From the NCBI RefSeq assembly GCF_006538345.1, contig NZ_BJKL01000003.1, positions 310,001 to 374,000 on the forward strand: DNA of 64,000 nucleotides, written 5' to 3'. Numbering within the stretch: the first letter of the stretch is position 1; each line of letters opens with the position of its first letter. The position numbers and the translations under genes are program-made. This DNA is from Alteromonas sp. KUL49. Lineage in GTDB: Bacteria > Pseudomonadota > Gammaproteobacteria > Enterobacterales > Alteromonadaceae. Positions 26,601 to 36,020 of the stretch are shown piece by piece. The notes beneath the pieces were generated by a model that made no database searches, had not been told where the DNA came from, and worked only from the letters and a program-made list of their open reading frames with translations.

Positions 26601-28495
26601 TGCGCATTTTCCATGTCGAAATGCTGACCGCTTTTGTGCAACATGGTGAAGTCCATTACCCAGTTACACGAACCTTCGCTACATCTGACTTTGTAAGGGC
26701 TTTCGTCAATAACGCGCAATCCAAAGTTCTCTAACATAGGAAGCACATCAGAAAGATGGATAGGTTCAGCACGATGAAATAGTTTTAACTTAACAATTTC
26801 ACTATCGGCCTGCTCTTCCTGCGGTCGGTAGAACAACATATCGAGGGTATTGTCATCGCTTAAACTTTCTAACTTTTCGATATCTACCAGCGCAGCGCTC
26901 GGTAAGTTGTGCTCCATATAACTGCGAGAGAAGCCATTGTCATATTTACGTTCAAGCGCTTTACCTGCTGCCTCGCCGTAGGCTTGTGAAATTGCTGCCG
27001 CTAACCTATCGTTCCACGTTTTAGTTAGCTCAATGATATTTTGCTCTATTTCCTTCACATCAAATTCCGCATTATTGTCTTCTACTCGGGCAATATAGTG
27101 GGTACGTGCATATACAGATTCTGAGAAGAAGGTCGTAAACTCAACTTCTTCGGTTGCCCCTAAGGACGCACGTAAAAGCGCTTGGGTATCTTTACGCAGC
27201 TGTGTGTTGTAACGCTCTCTGGGTACAAACACCATGCAAGAAAAGAAACGGCCAAAAACATCTTTTCTGATGAATAAACGGGAAATACCGCGCTCTTGCA
27301 TCTGAAAAATGCCCATAACAATTTGAGCCAATTCTTGTGCAGGGGTTTGTAGCAATTCGTCTCTTGGATAGGTTTCAACAATATTAACGAACGCTTTAAA
27401 AGCGTGGCTGCCGGCTTCAAAACCAGATAGCGCACAGATTTGATCTATTTTCTCTTTTAAAATAGGTAGCTGTGTCACGCTTTGATTGTAAAACGCCGCA
27501 GAGTACAAGCCTAAGAATCTGTGCTCGCCCACTACAGCGCCGTCTTTATTGAATACTTTTACACCAACATAATCCATGTATGCCGGACGATGAACACGAG
27601 CTCTGCTATTCGTCTTTGTCAGAATGACAGGCGTACTGCTTAACGCTTCGTTGCGTGCTGAGGCAGGAAGGTTTGAAAGCAAACGTTCTCTGTCGTTTAT
27701 GGAGTTTTTCATCAACCCCAAACTGCTATCGTTATTGGGGACCCAACGGTGATCACCCTCAATGGCTTTCACATCGTAATAGCGATAGCCCATTAAGGTA
27801 AAATTGTGATCGGCTAACCATGCAAGAAAGTTATTGGTACGTTTGACTTCTTCTTTTGAAACAGGCCAGTTATATGCACCACTCTCTTTGGTCACTTTTT
27901 GCAGTACCGTCGACATATCTTGCCAGTCATTAACTGCGAGGGTGACTTCTTCAACTACTGAACGCAGTTCATCAGTCAAAATGTCTATGTCTTTCTTGCT
28001 GCTCTGATGGTCCACTTCAATAAAAATGACTGTTTCACGACCAGCATCTTTCAATGGCTTGTTAGGCTCAGAAAATGCAGTTACTTGATTTTGCTTTGTT
28101 CGCTTAATACCCACGGGGCTGTGTAAAAATAGGTGAGCCGTAATATTAAGTCGATTGAGCGACATTCTTACGGAATCAACCAGGAAAGGCATATCTGCAA
28201 CGATAATTTCAACAATAGTGTGGCTTGAATGCCAACCGTGTTTAGCGATTTCTGGATTAAAAACGCGGATATAAGGTGAACTACTGTCAAACGTGGAAAG
28301 CGCATTCCATAAACTCAAAGTTGCGCCATATAAGTCACTGTCGTTACGGTTTTCTAGATCGTCATTAGAGATGTTTTTATAAAGAAGCTGGCCAAATTGT
28401 TGTACGAGGGATTTTTGTTTGGCATCTACTTTTTTATTGATAAGGGCAAATACATTATCAAGCAATACGGAGTGTCGCTGCGAGGTGACTGTCAT
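23657..28495 (-). CDS. gdhB: NAD-specific glutamate dehydrogenase, 180 kDa class
   Basis: A 1612-residue enzyme of the large GDH class (about 1600 residues in Pseudomonas and Streptomyces), which deaminates glutamate to 2-oxoglutarate for catabolism. It has long N-terminal regulatory segments (ACT-like, with IVADMPFLVDSVRM). The catalytic domain follows (GGLRWSDRQEDFRTE, VPVGAKGGFVCKK with the active-site Lys). The Rossmann part is GDMAGDVFGNGM, ending in VGEGGNLGLTQ and NVGGVDCSDNE. The C-terminal region is complete. It is monocistronic between two terminators. Confidence 0.95.
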   Translation of the reverse strand: MTVTSQRHSVLLDNVFALINKKVDAKQKSLVQQFGQLLYKNISNDDLENRNDSDLYGATLSLWNALSTFDSSSPYIRVFNPEIAKHGWHSSHTIVEIIVADMPFLVDSVRMSLNRLNITAHLFLHSPVGIKRTKQNQVTAFSEPNKPLKDAGRETVIFIEVDHQSSKKDIDILTDELRSVVEEVTLAVNDWQDMSTVLQKVTKESGAYNWPVSKEEVKRTNNFLAWLADHNFTLMGYRYYDVKAIEGDHRWVPNNDSSLGLMKNSINDRERLLSNLPASARNEALSSTPVILTKTNSRARVHRPAYMDYVGVKVFNKDGAVVGEHRFLGLYSAAFYNQSVTQLPILKEKIDQICALSGFEAGSHAFKAFVNIVETYPRDELLQTPAQELAQIVMGIFQMQERGISRLFIRKDVFGRFFSCMVFVPRERYNTQLRKDTQALLRASLGATEEVEFTTFFSESVYARTHYIARVEDNNAEFDVKEIEQNIIELTKTWNDRLAAAISQAYGEAAGKALERKYDNGFSRSYMEHNLPSAALVDIEKLESLSDDNTLDMLFYRPQEEQADSEIVKLKLFHRAEPIHLSDVLPMLENFGLRVIDESPYKVRCSEGSCNWVMDFTMLHKSGQHFDMENAQVLFQDAFAKVWHNALEDDAFNRLILGANLTGRKVTILRAYAKYMRQTGSSFSRDYIANTLANYPDIACLLVSFFDQRFNPSIKRSSKKEDTIHEQIKAQLDNVSNLDDDRIIRRYLDMMCATLRTNFYQADNEGNEKSYVSFKMMPELIPDMPLPLPKFEVFVYSPRVEGVHLRGGKVARGGLRWSDRQEDFRTEILGLVKAQQVKNTVIVPVGAKGGFVCKKLPTTGGREAFQAEGQACYRTFIRSLLDITDNIVNGEIVPPKDVVRLDEDDPYLVVAADKGTATFSDIANGISEEFGFWLGDAFASGGSIGYDHKKMGITARGAWESVKRHFREIGIDCQTTEFTCAAVGDMAGDVFGNGMLLSEHTRLVAAFNHLHIFFDPNPDAAKSYKERQRLFENPRLSWEDYDASLISKGGGIFKRSAKSIKLTPEMKKWLGTRQMTMTPTELIHNILKMPVDLIWNGGIGTYIKSTKESHSDVGDRANDDLRVNGKDVQAKIVGEGGNLGLTQLGRIEYASNGGRVNTDFIDNVGGVDCSDNEVNIKILLNSLVNDGELTTKQRNNLLYDMTDDVSQIVLQDCYRQTQSISITELGGGSQLKEQLRFIHGLEREGHLNRELEFIPSDDELSDRLATGQGLTRPELSVLIAYGKMVLKDEFNIPEITNNPYHGKLLVSAFPQVLRNKFSSHMENHPLRSEIIATKLTNNLVNDMGLNFVFRMKEETGATAEEIANAYAIVHGIFNIDTLWSRIEDLDNKISATLQLQLLEEARRILRRAARWYLRHGIKELSIDKAIASYRDTFDTLSRNLQHYLVEEEYAELEEATRKYTSEGVPQDIAYQVASFSNLFCAFDLAQIIENDPHDTDVVARLYYLLGAKLELHWFLSQINHQAVSNHWQALARASYREELDWQQRSITSNLLQCGKEGEGAEAILEHWISQNEALLNRWYMMMTEFKTSTTHDFAKFSVALRELMLLSVKSNI

Positions 28496-28620
28496 TCTTT
28501 AACCTTCTAATTATCGTAAGTGCTTTGCTACAAGGCCATTTTCGCTAAAAAAAACGAGGTATTTAAACCCCTTTTTAACCTTATATTAACAGCATAGATA
28601 ACTATGCAGAAAACACCTAT
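28496..28620. promoter_or_regulatory. gdhB upstream region
   Basis: About 125 nt of AT-rich DNA upstream of gdhB, presumably holding its promoter. No operator-like dyad was recognised. Confidence 0.35.
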
Positions 28621-28644
28621 AAAAAACGGGCCTAACGGCCCTTA
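28621..28644 (-). terminator. Terminator of the YCF48-RND operon
   Basis: On the minus strand AGGGCCG-TTA-GGCCCG, a short GC-rich hairpin, is followed by six T. It lies 27 nt after the RND permease gene stop. Confidence 0.8.
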
Positions 28645-28670
28645 TTTATGATAATCCATGCAAAAATAAT

Positions 28671-30989
28671 TTATGCATCTGGGTCTGAACTGTTCCACCA
28701 GAGGATTCTTGCGAGTGCTGGTAACACTATGATTGCTCCCAACATGTTCACAACAAACATAAAGGTAAGCAGAATACCCATGTCCATTTGGAACTTAAGT
28801 GAAGAGAACACCCATGTGCTCACACCGATGGCCAAAGTAATACCGGTAAACAGCACTGCACTTCCACGTTCTTTTAATGCCGCTAAATAAGCCTGTTGCA
28901 CCGTGGCGCCTTGTTTAAGCATACTGCTCTTGGTAGATAAGATATAAATACCATAATCAACACCGATACCAACACCAAGTGCGATGACCGGTAAAGTTGA
29001 AACTGTAAGCCCAATTTGCAGATAGGTCATGAGTGCTTGAGCCAACACCGACACTACATACAATGGAATAACAACAACCAAAGTAGCGCGAACAGAACGG
29101 AAACTGATTAAACACAGCGCGATTACCGCGCCAAACACGTAAATCATCATTGGTGTTTGTGCAGCTTCTACGGCCTCGTTTGTCGCTGCCATTACACCTA
29201 CTGGACCAGACGCCAAGCTAAACTTCATATCATCAGTTTGATATTCATTGCGGAATGCCTTAACTGCATCAACTACTCGAGTAATGGTTTCCGCTTTGTG
29301 ATCTTCCATAAACAAAATAACAGGCATTACAGAACAATCACCATTGAGTAAACCCGATGAGGTCGGTACTCGTGAAATCGCTTGAACTAGCGTTTGTTGG
29401 TTTCGTGGCAACACTTGCCACTTAACATTCCCCTCGTTATAACCAGCATTGACGATCTTAGCGACTGACGCTAGAGACACTGCCGATTGAACGCCTTCAA
29501 CGTTTTCCATTTTCCATTGAAAATCATCTATCGCTTGCATCACGCCATGAGAAGTACACGCTTCTGGCGTGGTTTCGACCAGAATAGAAATATAATCTAC
29601 GGTCACTTCATATCGGTCCGTTATTAAGAAGGTATCTTGATTGTATCTAGCAGTTTCATGCAGCGACGGTGCACCAGCATGTAAATCACCAATTTTCATT
29701 TTTTGCGATTGAACATGACCGAACACAAACAGTGCAGTAGTAATCGCTAGAATGACAATAGCCGGCTTTTTGTGCGAGCACGCCGCAATTAACGACCAGA
29801 ATTTAGATTGAGATTGCTCTTTACCCGAGAATTCGCCCATTGCCTTTTTATTCAGGTTGAGGAAACTCATCAGTACGGGTAATAGCAAAAGGTTAGTCAG
29901 GATAATTACCGCAACACCCATACTTGCAGTAATTGCTAGTTCTCGAATAATACCAATATCGATAACAAGCAAAGTCATGAAGCCGACTGTGTCTGACAAC
30001 AGTGCTATTCCGCCAGGCACGAGAAGATTTCTGAAAGCGGTCATCGACGCTTGTTTCGCATCAACGCCTTGCGCCACTTGTTTCTCAACAGCATTTATCA
30101 TTTGAACGCCGTGGCTCACACCGATGGCAAAGACAAGGAACGGTACCAGAATAGACATAGGGTCCATACCAAACCCGATCGATGTTAATAGCCCTAACTG
30201 CCATATAACCGCAATTACTGAGCACAGTAGCGGAAGCAAAGTGAGCATTACGCTTCGCGAGAAGAAATACACCATTACCGCTGTAATGGCTATTGCAATG
30301 GCAAAGAAAAGTAAAACGTCTTTTGCACCATTGGCCACATCACCAATCATTTTAGCGAAACCTATGATGTGTACCGACGTGTTCTCGTTTTCGTATTGAC
30401 CGCGCAGTTGAGTCTCTAACTCAGCTGCTAAGGCTAACGTATCCAACGGTTCACCGGATTGAGGATCTATATCTAAAAGTTGGGCCGTCACCATTGCACA
30501 GCTGTAATCGCTAGCAACCTGACGACCAACAATATTGGCTTTTTCGATATTTGCCGCAACGAGCGCTAAGGCCTCTGGTCGTGATGAATCAAAGTCTGCT
30601 GGAATTACTGGGCCGCCAGCAAAACCGCCCTCAACTATTTCAGTAAAACGGGTAGACGGTGAAAACAACGAAACCACTAAAGAGCGATTTACGCCATTTA
30701 TAAAGAATAACTGGTCGTGTACACCTTTTAAGGTGTCGAAAAACGTTTGATTAAAGATATCGCCGTTCTGATCACAAACTGAAACGAGAATATTATTAGC
30801 GCCACCAAAATCTTGCCTATGTTCTATATAGGTTTTCATGTATTCGTGGTTTAGCGGGATATTCTTTTCAAAGCCCGCGTCTAGACGCATCTGTGAAGCT
30901 TGGAACCCAAGCCATACCGTAATAAGTGCAAATATAAAGACAACGAGCTTTCTATTCGCAAAAACGAGTCTTTCTATAAATTGGGTCAT
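28671..30989 (-). CDS. RND-superfamily (MMPL-type) inner-membrane transporter
   Basis: A 772-residue permease with one N-terminal membrane helix, a periplasmic loop of about 200 residues, a five-helix bundle, a second loop, and a second five-helix bundle. This is the duplicated RND plan, at the shorter length typical of MMPL/HAE3-like exporters of lipids or hydrophobic compounds. Sterol-sensing-like segments (VFAIGVSHGVQMINA, ALGVGIGVDYGIYI) carry polar residues in the helices. No adaptor (MFP) or TolC gene is nearby. The neighbouring YCF48, DUF1329 and DUF1302 genes suggest a dedicated envelope pathway. It starts 18 nt after the YCF48 gene. Confidence 0.85.
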   Translation of the reverse strand: MTQFIERLVFANRKLVVFIFALITVWLGFQASQMRLDAGFEKNIPLNHEYMKTYIEHRQDFGGANNILVSVCDQNGDIFNQTFFDTLKGVHDQLFFINGVNRSLVVSLFSPSTRFTEIVEGGFAGGPVIPADFDSSRPEALALVAANIEKANIVGRQVASDYSCAMVTAQLLDIDPQSGEPLDTLALAAELETQLRGQYENENTSVHIIGFAKMIGDVANGAKDVLLFFAIAIAITAVMVYFFSRSVMLTLLPLLCSVIAVIWQLGLLTSIGFGMDPMSILVPFLVFAIGVSHGVQMINAVEKQVAQGVDAKQASMTAFRNLLVPGGIALLSDTVGFMTLLVIDIGIIRELAITASMGVAVIILTNLLLLPVLMSFLNLNKKAMGEFSGKEQSQSKFWSLIAACSHKKPAIVILAITTALFVFGHVQSQKMKIGDLHAGAPSLHETARYNQDTFLITDRYEVTVDYISILVETTPEACTSHGVMQAIDDFQWKMENVEGVQSAVSLASVAKIVNAGYNEGNVKWQVLPRNQQTLVQAISRVPTSSGLLNGDCSVMPVILFMEDHKAETITRVVDAVKAFRNEYQTDDMKFSLASGPVGVMAATNEAVEAAQTPMMIYVFGAVIALCLISFRSVRATLVVVIPLYVVSVLAQALMTYLQIGLTVSTLPVIALGVGIGVDYGIYILSTKSSMLKQGATVQQAYLAALKERGSAVLFTGITLAIGVSTWVFSSLKFQMDMGILLTFMFVVNMLGAIIVLPALARILWWNSSDPDA

Positions 30990-31007
30990 AAATGTAACGC
31001 TACCCTA

Positions 31008-32036
31008 CTATAAATCTAATAATTTTATACCGTTAGACGATACTGCAATCACTTTGTCATTAAACGATACGGCGTTTAGCAACGCGGATTTGTCTTCGAC
31101 TTGTGTTACAGATACGTTATCCGGCTTTTCACATGACGCAGGATTGGCGTATGGATCTAAATACGACGTAGTTAATGGACGTTGGGCCGACACAATGACG
31201 CCATTGTTTCCAAGGCTGTGTACTTCGCCATTAATGACATGAATTGAATTCAGTGTGCTTGTGTCACAGGTGTTTACGTACTCCCATGTTGCACCGTCTT
31301 TCATAACAAATATATTGCCTCGAAGACCTACCGCCAAAAACGATGCGTCATCTAACGGCGCTATATCAAAAAATGAACCCATGTAATCCACATCGTACCG
31401 CTGCCAGTTTTTACCATAATCGTCGCTCATAGCGAGTAAACCGGCCTCTCCTGCAAGATAGAGTTTTTCATCGTGCATAGTTACGCGATTAATGTGAGGG
31501 AGAATTGACTCAAGCTCCTGAAGATAAAACTCTTCGCTTTCTTCACGCACACTGTCTAAATATTCTTGATCGTAAGGGTCAAGTAAGGTCGCATGCATTT
31601 CAGCGTTCCAAGAAACACCTCCGTCCATTGTGCGATAGAACAATCCATACGCACCTACAGCTATGCCGTGTTGCTCATCGAAAAATACAACGTCTAAAAA
31701 AGGACGCTCGAGTTCAGGTTGTAAATTTTGGACTTCCCATGAATCGCCACTGTCAGATGAATGCAAAATAACGGCATCGTGACCAACGGCCCAAACGTTA
31801 TTCCCTACAATTGTGGTTGCGGTCAACGTTGCTCTGCTAGGCACTGAAACTTGAGAAAAAGTAGAACCGTCTGTTGATTTGAGAATATGCCCACGCTCAC
31901 CAACAACAATGGCATAGTCAGTGGCAGCTACGTCGAGTAATACGGATTGCTCAACCAATGGTGCTACAAATGCATCTTGTGCAGAAACTGAAATAGAAAA
32001 AGAGGCAGCAAAACATGCAGCAATCGCTTTATTCAT
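31008..32036 (-). CDS. YCF48/BNR-repeat periplasmic beta-propeller
   Basis: A 342-residue exported protein with a signal peptide (cleavage near SVSA-QD). Repeated propeller blades show the pattern GxxGxIxxSxDxGxxW: VGERGHILKSTDGSTF, VGHDAVILHSSDSGDSWE, YGLFYRTMDGGVSWN and AGLLAMSDDYGKNWQ. It resembles YCF48/HCF136, but in proteobacteria such proteins regularly sit beside RND permeases and DUF1302/DUF1329 genes, not photosystem genes. A scaffold or ligand-binding role for the transporter is inferred. It is probably co-transcribed with the RND gene. Confidence 0.82.
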   Translation of the reverse strand: MNKAIAACFAASFSISVSAQDAFVAPLVEQSVLLDVAATDYAIVVGERGHILKSTDGSTFSQVSVPSRATLTATTIVGNNVWAVGHDAVILHSSDSGDSWEVQNLQPELERPFLDVVFFDEQHGIAVGAYGLFYRTMDGGVSWNAEMHATLLDPYDQEYLDSVREESEEFYLQELESILPHINRVTMHDEKLYLAGEAGLLAMSDDYGKNWQRYDVDYMGSFFDIAPLDDASFLAVGLRGNIFVMKDGATWEYVNTCDTSTLNSIHVINGEVHSLGNNGVIVSAQRPLTTSYLDPYANPASCEKPDNVSVTQVEDKSALLNAVSFNDKVIAVSSNGIKLLDL

Positions 32037-32076
32037 TATTAGTTATTCCTCCTTTTAGAAATATCTGTCATACATA

Positions 32077-32105
32077 CAAAAACGGTTGGCAGAGCCAACC
32101 GTTTC
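32077..32105 (-). terminator. Terminator between DUF1329 and YCF48 genes
   Basis: On the minus strand ACGGTTGGC-TCT-GCCAACCGT is followed by TTTTT. It lies 13 nt after the DUF1329 stop and 41 nt before the YCF48 start, so it may attenuate expression of the downstream pair. Confidence 0.8.
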
Positions 32106-32117
32106 ACGAAAGGCGAA

Positions 32118-33485
32118 TTAACGCATACCTTCTCGTCGCAACGCTTGAGGAGTAAACTCAGCATCACGAGGACGAACAGTAAAGTCGTACATCTGCTCTT
32201 CGTTGTCCAGACCGATAGCTAGGTAACGACGAGAGTTCAAGTCGTGGTATACATCTAGCGTAGACCATTGCGTAGGAACTTCATAATAGTTCACGCCGTA
32301 AGCAACACCCACGCGATAAAGTTCACCACGGTTGTCGTACATGTCAGCGACTTGAATTTGCCAGCTATCTTCATCGATGTAGAAAACTCGTTTTTGGTAA
32401 ATATGACGCAAACCTTCTTTAAGCGTCGCTTCTACCACCCAAACACGGTGTTTTTCCCAGCGAGTTAGGTCAGGGTTAACGTGATTTGGCATTAAGATGT
32501 TTTCGTATTGCGCATTATCTGAATGTAGCGCGTAGTTATTGTACGCAACATACATCTCTTTTTTACCTACGAGGTTCCAATCGTAACGGTTCGGTGAACC
32601 ATTAAACATATCGAAATCATCGGTCGTACGCAGACCATCTGCTGCTGTTCCTGGTGTATCGTAAGCAATGTTTGGCGCAAGACGAACACGACGCTGACCC
32701 GTGTTGTAAGTCCATGCTTTACGCGGCTCTTTAACTTGATCAACAGTTTCGTGAACCAGCAGTGCAGTACCAGCCAAACGCGCAGGCTTAGTGATCTTCT
32801 GCTTAAACATGAACAAGATGTTCTCAGCCGTTAGTTCTTCAGCTGTAGCCCCTTCTTCCGCATATTTGATCTTGAGCTGCTCGTCAAAACCGATAACGTT
32901 GTAGTCACCTGAAGTAGTCACTGCTGCTTGGCCACCATTACGTTGTACTGCTTCACCGCGATAGCGAAGAATGTGGTTCCAAATAGCCTCAAGACCATTT
33001 TGCGGAATTGGGAATGGAATACCAAGTACCGCACCTTTCAGGCCATTACCGTCATCGAGTAGTTCTGCGCTTGTTGCGTTAACACGAGTGGCATCATACA
33101 CCTCTTGAGGGTTTGATGCAGAACGTCGTGTTTGGTAAACCGGCATTCGGAATGTATCAGGGTAAGCTTCGAACAGTTTTTTCTGACCGTCAGAAAGGAA
33201 GTCAGCATATTCCTGATAGTTTTGCGCAGTAATCTCAAACAACATTTTATCTTCTGGGTATGGATCGGGGTGATGATCACCCACTTCATAACCCGCTGGA
33301 GCTTGAGTAATACCACCTGTCCACGCTGGAATACTACCGTCTGCATTACCAGCAACCTCAGCACCGAGTGGCGTGAGTGTTGTACCCAGCGCATTTGCTT
33401 GGTCTTCTGAAACTTTTGCTACTGCATGACTGCCGGCCAATGCAAGTGATAGTGCTGTGGCAATAACGCCTATTTTTCTAATCAT
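32118..33485 (-). CDS. DUF1329 family periplasmic protein
   Basis: A 455-residue exported protein whose signal peptide starts MIRKIGVIATALSLALAG and is cleaved near AVAK. Motifs typical of DUF1329 include LTPLGAEVAGNADGSIPAWTGG and a C-terminal WQIQVADMYDNRGELYRV. DUF1329 is thought to share the LolA/LolB-like half-barrel fold that binds lipids, which would suit a shuttle between membranes; that is family inference. I start at ATG 33485, with AAAGAG 8-10 nt upstream; GTG 33494 is possible. It follows the DUF1302 gene by 12 nt. Confidence 0.85.
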   Translation of the reverse strand: MIRKIGVIATALSLALAGSHAVAKVSEDQANALGTTLTPLGAEVAGNADGSIPAWTGGITQAPAGYEVGDHHPDPYPEDKMLFEITAQNYQEYADFLSDGQKKLFEAYPDTFRMPVYQTRRSASNPQEVYDATRVNATSAELLDDGNGLKGAVLGIPFPIPQNGLEAIWNHILRYRGEAVQRNGGQAAVTTSGDYNVIGFDEQLKIKYAEEGATAEELTAENILFMFKQKITKPARLAGTALLVHETVDQVKEPRKAWTYNTGQRRVRLAPNIAYDTPGTAADGLRTTDDFDMFNGSPNRYDWNLVGKKEMYVAYNNYALHSDNAQYENILMPNHVNPDLTRWEKHRVWVVEATLKEGLRHIYQKRVFYIDEDSWQIQVADMYDNRGELYRVGVAYGVNYYEVPTQWSTLDVYHDLNSRRYLAIGLDNEEQMYDFTVRPRDAEFTPQALRREGMR

Positions 33486-33497
33486 ATACACCACTCT

Positions 33498-35561
33498 TTA
33501 AATTGCATACTTGATGTTAAACGAAATGAAGTCGCGATCCGCAAGCGCATTAGTTGTACCTATGCCACCCCAGAAAGCACTGTATGACGCAGTAGCAGAC
33601 CATTTACTAAGATAGTCGAAAGTAAATGAGATTGCTGCTGACTTAACATCTTCTGTGAAAAGGAACAACGGATCTGGCGTAGTGCCATCAACGTCGTGTG
33701 AGAAAGTTGCGCGAGCACGTAAGTTAACACCCGCCATGATGTCATTATAATCCGCTACCGCGAGTAGTCGATAACCCCAGGCATCTTCTGTTGCAAATGG
33801 GTTAGTTTCAGGACCATCAGACAAGGCTGTGTGTAAACCAAAACGTGGGTTTCCATCTGCCGTAGGTTCTAGCGAAGGCGTACGAGCGGTACCTGGAGCG
33901 TTCAATCGAATGACTGAAGGATCTGGGAAGTCAACGATATTGACGTAACCTACTTCACCAAGAAGTACGAAGTTATCAGCACCGAACTTAGGTCCAAATA
34001 CGTGTGACGCAGTAAACTGCATCTGGAAAGTATCAGAGAACAGGAAGCCCTCAGCAGTTTCACCCGGACCTACCGCACGACCAATGTTGTTTAATTGAGA
34101 GATACCTTCCAAATCAGGACGCAAACCTGCGTTGGCTAGCTGCTCTGGCATACCCATATAAAGCAGCTCTACGTCGTCTATTTGTAGAGGCTCGTCTACG
34201 CGATAAGAGAATTCACCAGCTAGTGCTGTAGTACCAATATTAGTATTGAAGCTCAACCCGTATAAACCAATGTCTTCAGGGTAGTAAAACTCTGCCTGAG
34301 TAAATGCTTCTAACTGAGTCAGGTTGTCTTTGGTAATCTGATTGCCCGCAATGAAGGCTAGATCTGCACCAATACCTGCTGCTGTAAAGTTAGATGTTAC
34401 ACCTGAAATTAACGGACGCTGGCTGTGGTAATTAATGTGATAGAAGCTAAACTCAGTTTCGTTTAGAGCTTCTGCGAACCACGTTAAGCGCAAACCGAAC
34501 TGACCTTGGTCATCAGCATCATTATGTGCTTGGTCAGAATATCCGCGAATCGCAACCTTAGTTGGATAAGCTAAGTACGCCTCAGAGATTGCGCTAGCGT
34601 CAGCCCCAGAGCGAAGCAAATCGCCGAAACCGTTCAAAGCTGAAAGCAAGTGATCTAAATCGATATCAGGATTGCCCGTGAAACCAAGCTGGATGTTGTT
34701 GGCTTGACCGCCCTCACCTGCAAAATCGTTCGTTGCAAAGTAACTACCGGCAACAGGCAACCAACTGCGTTGCCACTCATACTGGTAATAACCAGAAATA
34801 CTGACGTTGTCTGTTAGTCCTAGTGACGCGTAAACCATTCCAACGGGAATAAATACTTCTTTAAGTTCTGCACCCGGCGCTCGCGCTCGAGTAACGTCAA
34901 CTGGGTTTGTTGTGTTTATACCGTGTTGGATGAACGTACTTTCACCCCAGCTAATTACTTGGCGACCTACGCGAAGTGTGAATGGCTTTTCACCGATCCA
35001 CCAATCGCCATAAAAGAACGCGTCATACAAACGCACGTCAGTACAAAGTAGATCTTCAGCTTCTGGGTCACTACATAAATCAGTCTGTGTGCCTGTGATT
35101 GGATTAGAGTAAGGACGATCACCGTCCATTTGCTCGAAGTCATAGAACCAGAATCCGCGAGCGAAGAAACCATAATCGCCAAAATTGATATCCAACTCGT
35201 GACTACCTGAGATTTGAGTCGCGAAAGCATCACCTGGATCGTGAGCTAGGTTACCCAGGTCACCGTTAGATGAATAGGCTCCGTCGGCTAGCGCCCATAC
35301 GTCACCGCTTGGGTATAAAGGATTAAACGCACCGTGGTACCCTGACCAATTAAACTGGGGGTGGTTACTATTACCTATAAGACTGTAATCTCTGTCTTCG
35401 GTTCGAATACTTGTTGCTAGGGTAAAAGTAGAGTCTAGAGAAATGCTAACGTCACCCACTTGCCAATTGGCTGCTTGTGCTGGTAGTGCAGCGACCCCAG
35501 CCAAACTCATTACACCAATTGCAACAGGTGACATCTTAAAAGCGCGAAGCCTGTTTATCAT
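33498..35561 (-). CDS. DUF1302 family outer-membrane protein
   Basis: A 687-residue protein with a signal peptide (MINRLRAFKMSPVAIGVMSLAG, cleavage near AQA-AN). It is rich in aromatic and glycine residues in alternating patterns, as in outer-membrane beta-barrels, and ends in FNIKYAI with an aromatic C-terminal strand. GRQVISWGESTFIQHGINT is typical of DUF1302. The family pairs with DUF1329 in Pseudomonas, Marinobacter and relatives. The start is ATG 35561; 21 extra upstream residues in frame lack signal character and are excluded. It is the first gene of the DUF1302-DUF1329 unit. Confidence 0.85.
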   Translation of the reverse strand: MINRLRAFKMSPVAIGVMSLAGVAALPAQAANWQVGDVSISLDSTFTLATSIRTEDRDYSLIGNSNHPQFNWSGYHGAFNPLYPSGDVWALADGAYSSNGDLGNLAHDPGDAFATQISGSHELDINFGDYGFFARGFWFYDFEQMDGDRPYSNPITGTQTDLCSDPEAEDLLCTDVRLYDAFFYGDWWIGEKPFTLRVGRQVISWGESTFIQHGINTTNPVDVTRARAPGAELKEVFIPVGMVYASLGLTDNVSISGYYQYEWQRSWLPVAGSYFATNDFAGEGGQANNIQLGFTGNPDIDLDHLLSALNGFGDLLRSGADASAISEAYLAYPTKVAIRGYSDQAHNDADDQGQFGLRLTWFAEALNETEFSFYHINYHSQRPLISGVTSNFTAAGIGADLAFIAGNQITKDNLTQLEAFTQAEFYYPEDIGLYGLSFNTNIGTTALAGEFSYRVDEPLQIDDVELLYMGMPEQLANAGLRPDLEGISQLNNIGRAVGPGETAEGFLFSDTFQMQFTASHVFGPKFGADNFVLLGEVGYVNIVDFPDPSVIRLNAPGTARTPSLEPTADGNPRFGLHTALSDGPETNPFATEDAWGYRLLAVADYNDIMAGVNLRARATFSHDVDGTTPDPLFLFTEDVKSAAISFTFDYLSKWSATASYSAFWGGIGTTNALADRDFISFNIKYAI

Positions 35562-35777
35562 GTTTTTATACTCCCAAGTCGGCGCTAAATTTACGCGACA
35601 TAGTCCAACCATCTCATTTAACAAAATGATTACATCATTTTGTCAGAACCGCAAGAACTAATCGTACCAGTTAACAATATTTACAACATTAAGGCGATCA
35701 ATGAGTTAAAGTTGACGCCAGATATTGAATATATCTTTAGACTTGCTGCATTTTGTTGGTGTAGTTAGCTCACTACA

Positions 35778-36020
35778 CTATCTTAGCCGCTCGAACGATT
35801 TTATCTTGTTATTTTTATCAACTATCAATCTAAAGCGCCCTGTTAACCCAACGCCCGACACAAATGGACGAATACGGCTTGAGGGAACTTGAATGGTTTG
35901 CCCAGATTCAGCGGTGAGAACCACATTTGGATAATTACCGCTGTACAAGGCTTCACATTGTGAATATGGAAAATTCACTGAAAAGTAATAAACGCTATCA
36001 GAAGACTGCATTCTCGTCAT
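35778..36020 (-). CDS. DUF2835 family small protein
   Basis: An 80-residue soluble protein: YYFSVNFPYSQCEALYSG, a central IQVPSSRIRPFV and a terminal GRFRLIVDKNNKIKSFERL. This is the DUF2835 pattern, seen almost only in marine gammaproteobacteria such as Shewanella and Alteromonas. It may have a small beta-barrel (PilZ-like) shape, but I cannot confirm that from sequence. It overlaps the end of pepN by 23 nt, so it is probably co-expressed. ATG 36011 is an alternative start. Confidence 0.78.
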   Translation of the reverse strand: MTRMQSSDSVYYFSVNFPYSQCEALYSGNYPNVVLTAESGQTIQVPSSRIRPFVSGVGLTGRFRLIVDKNNKIKSFERLR

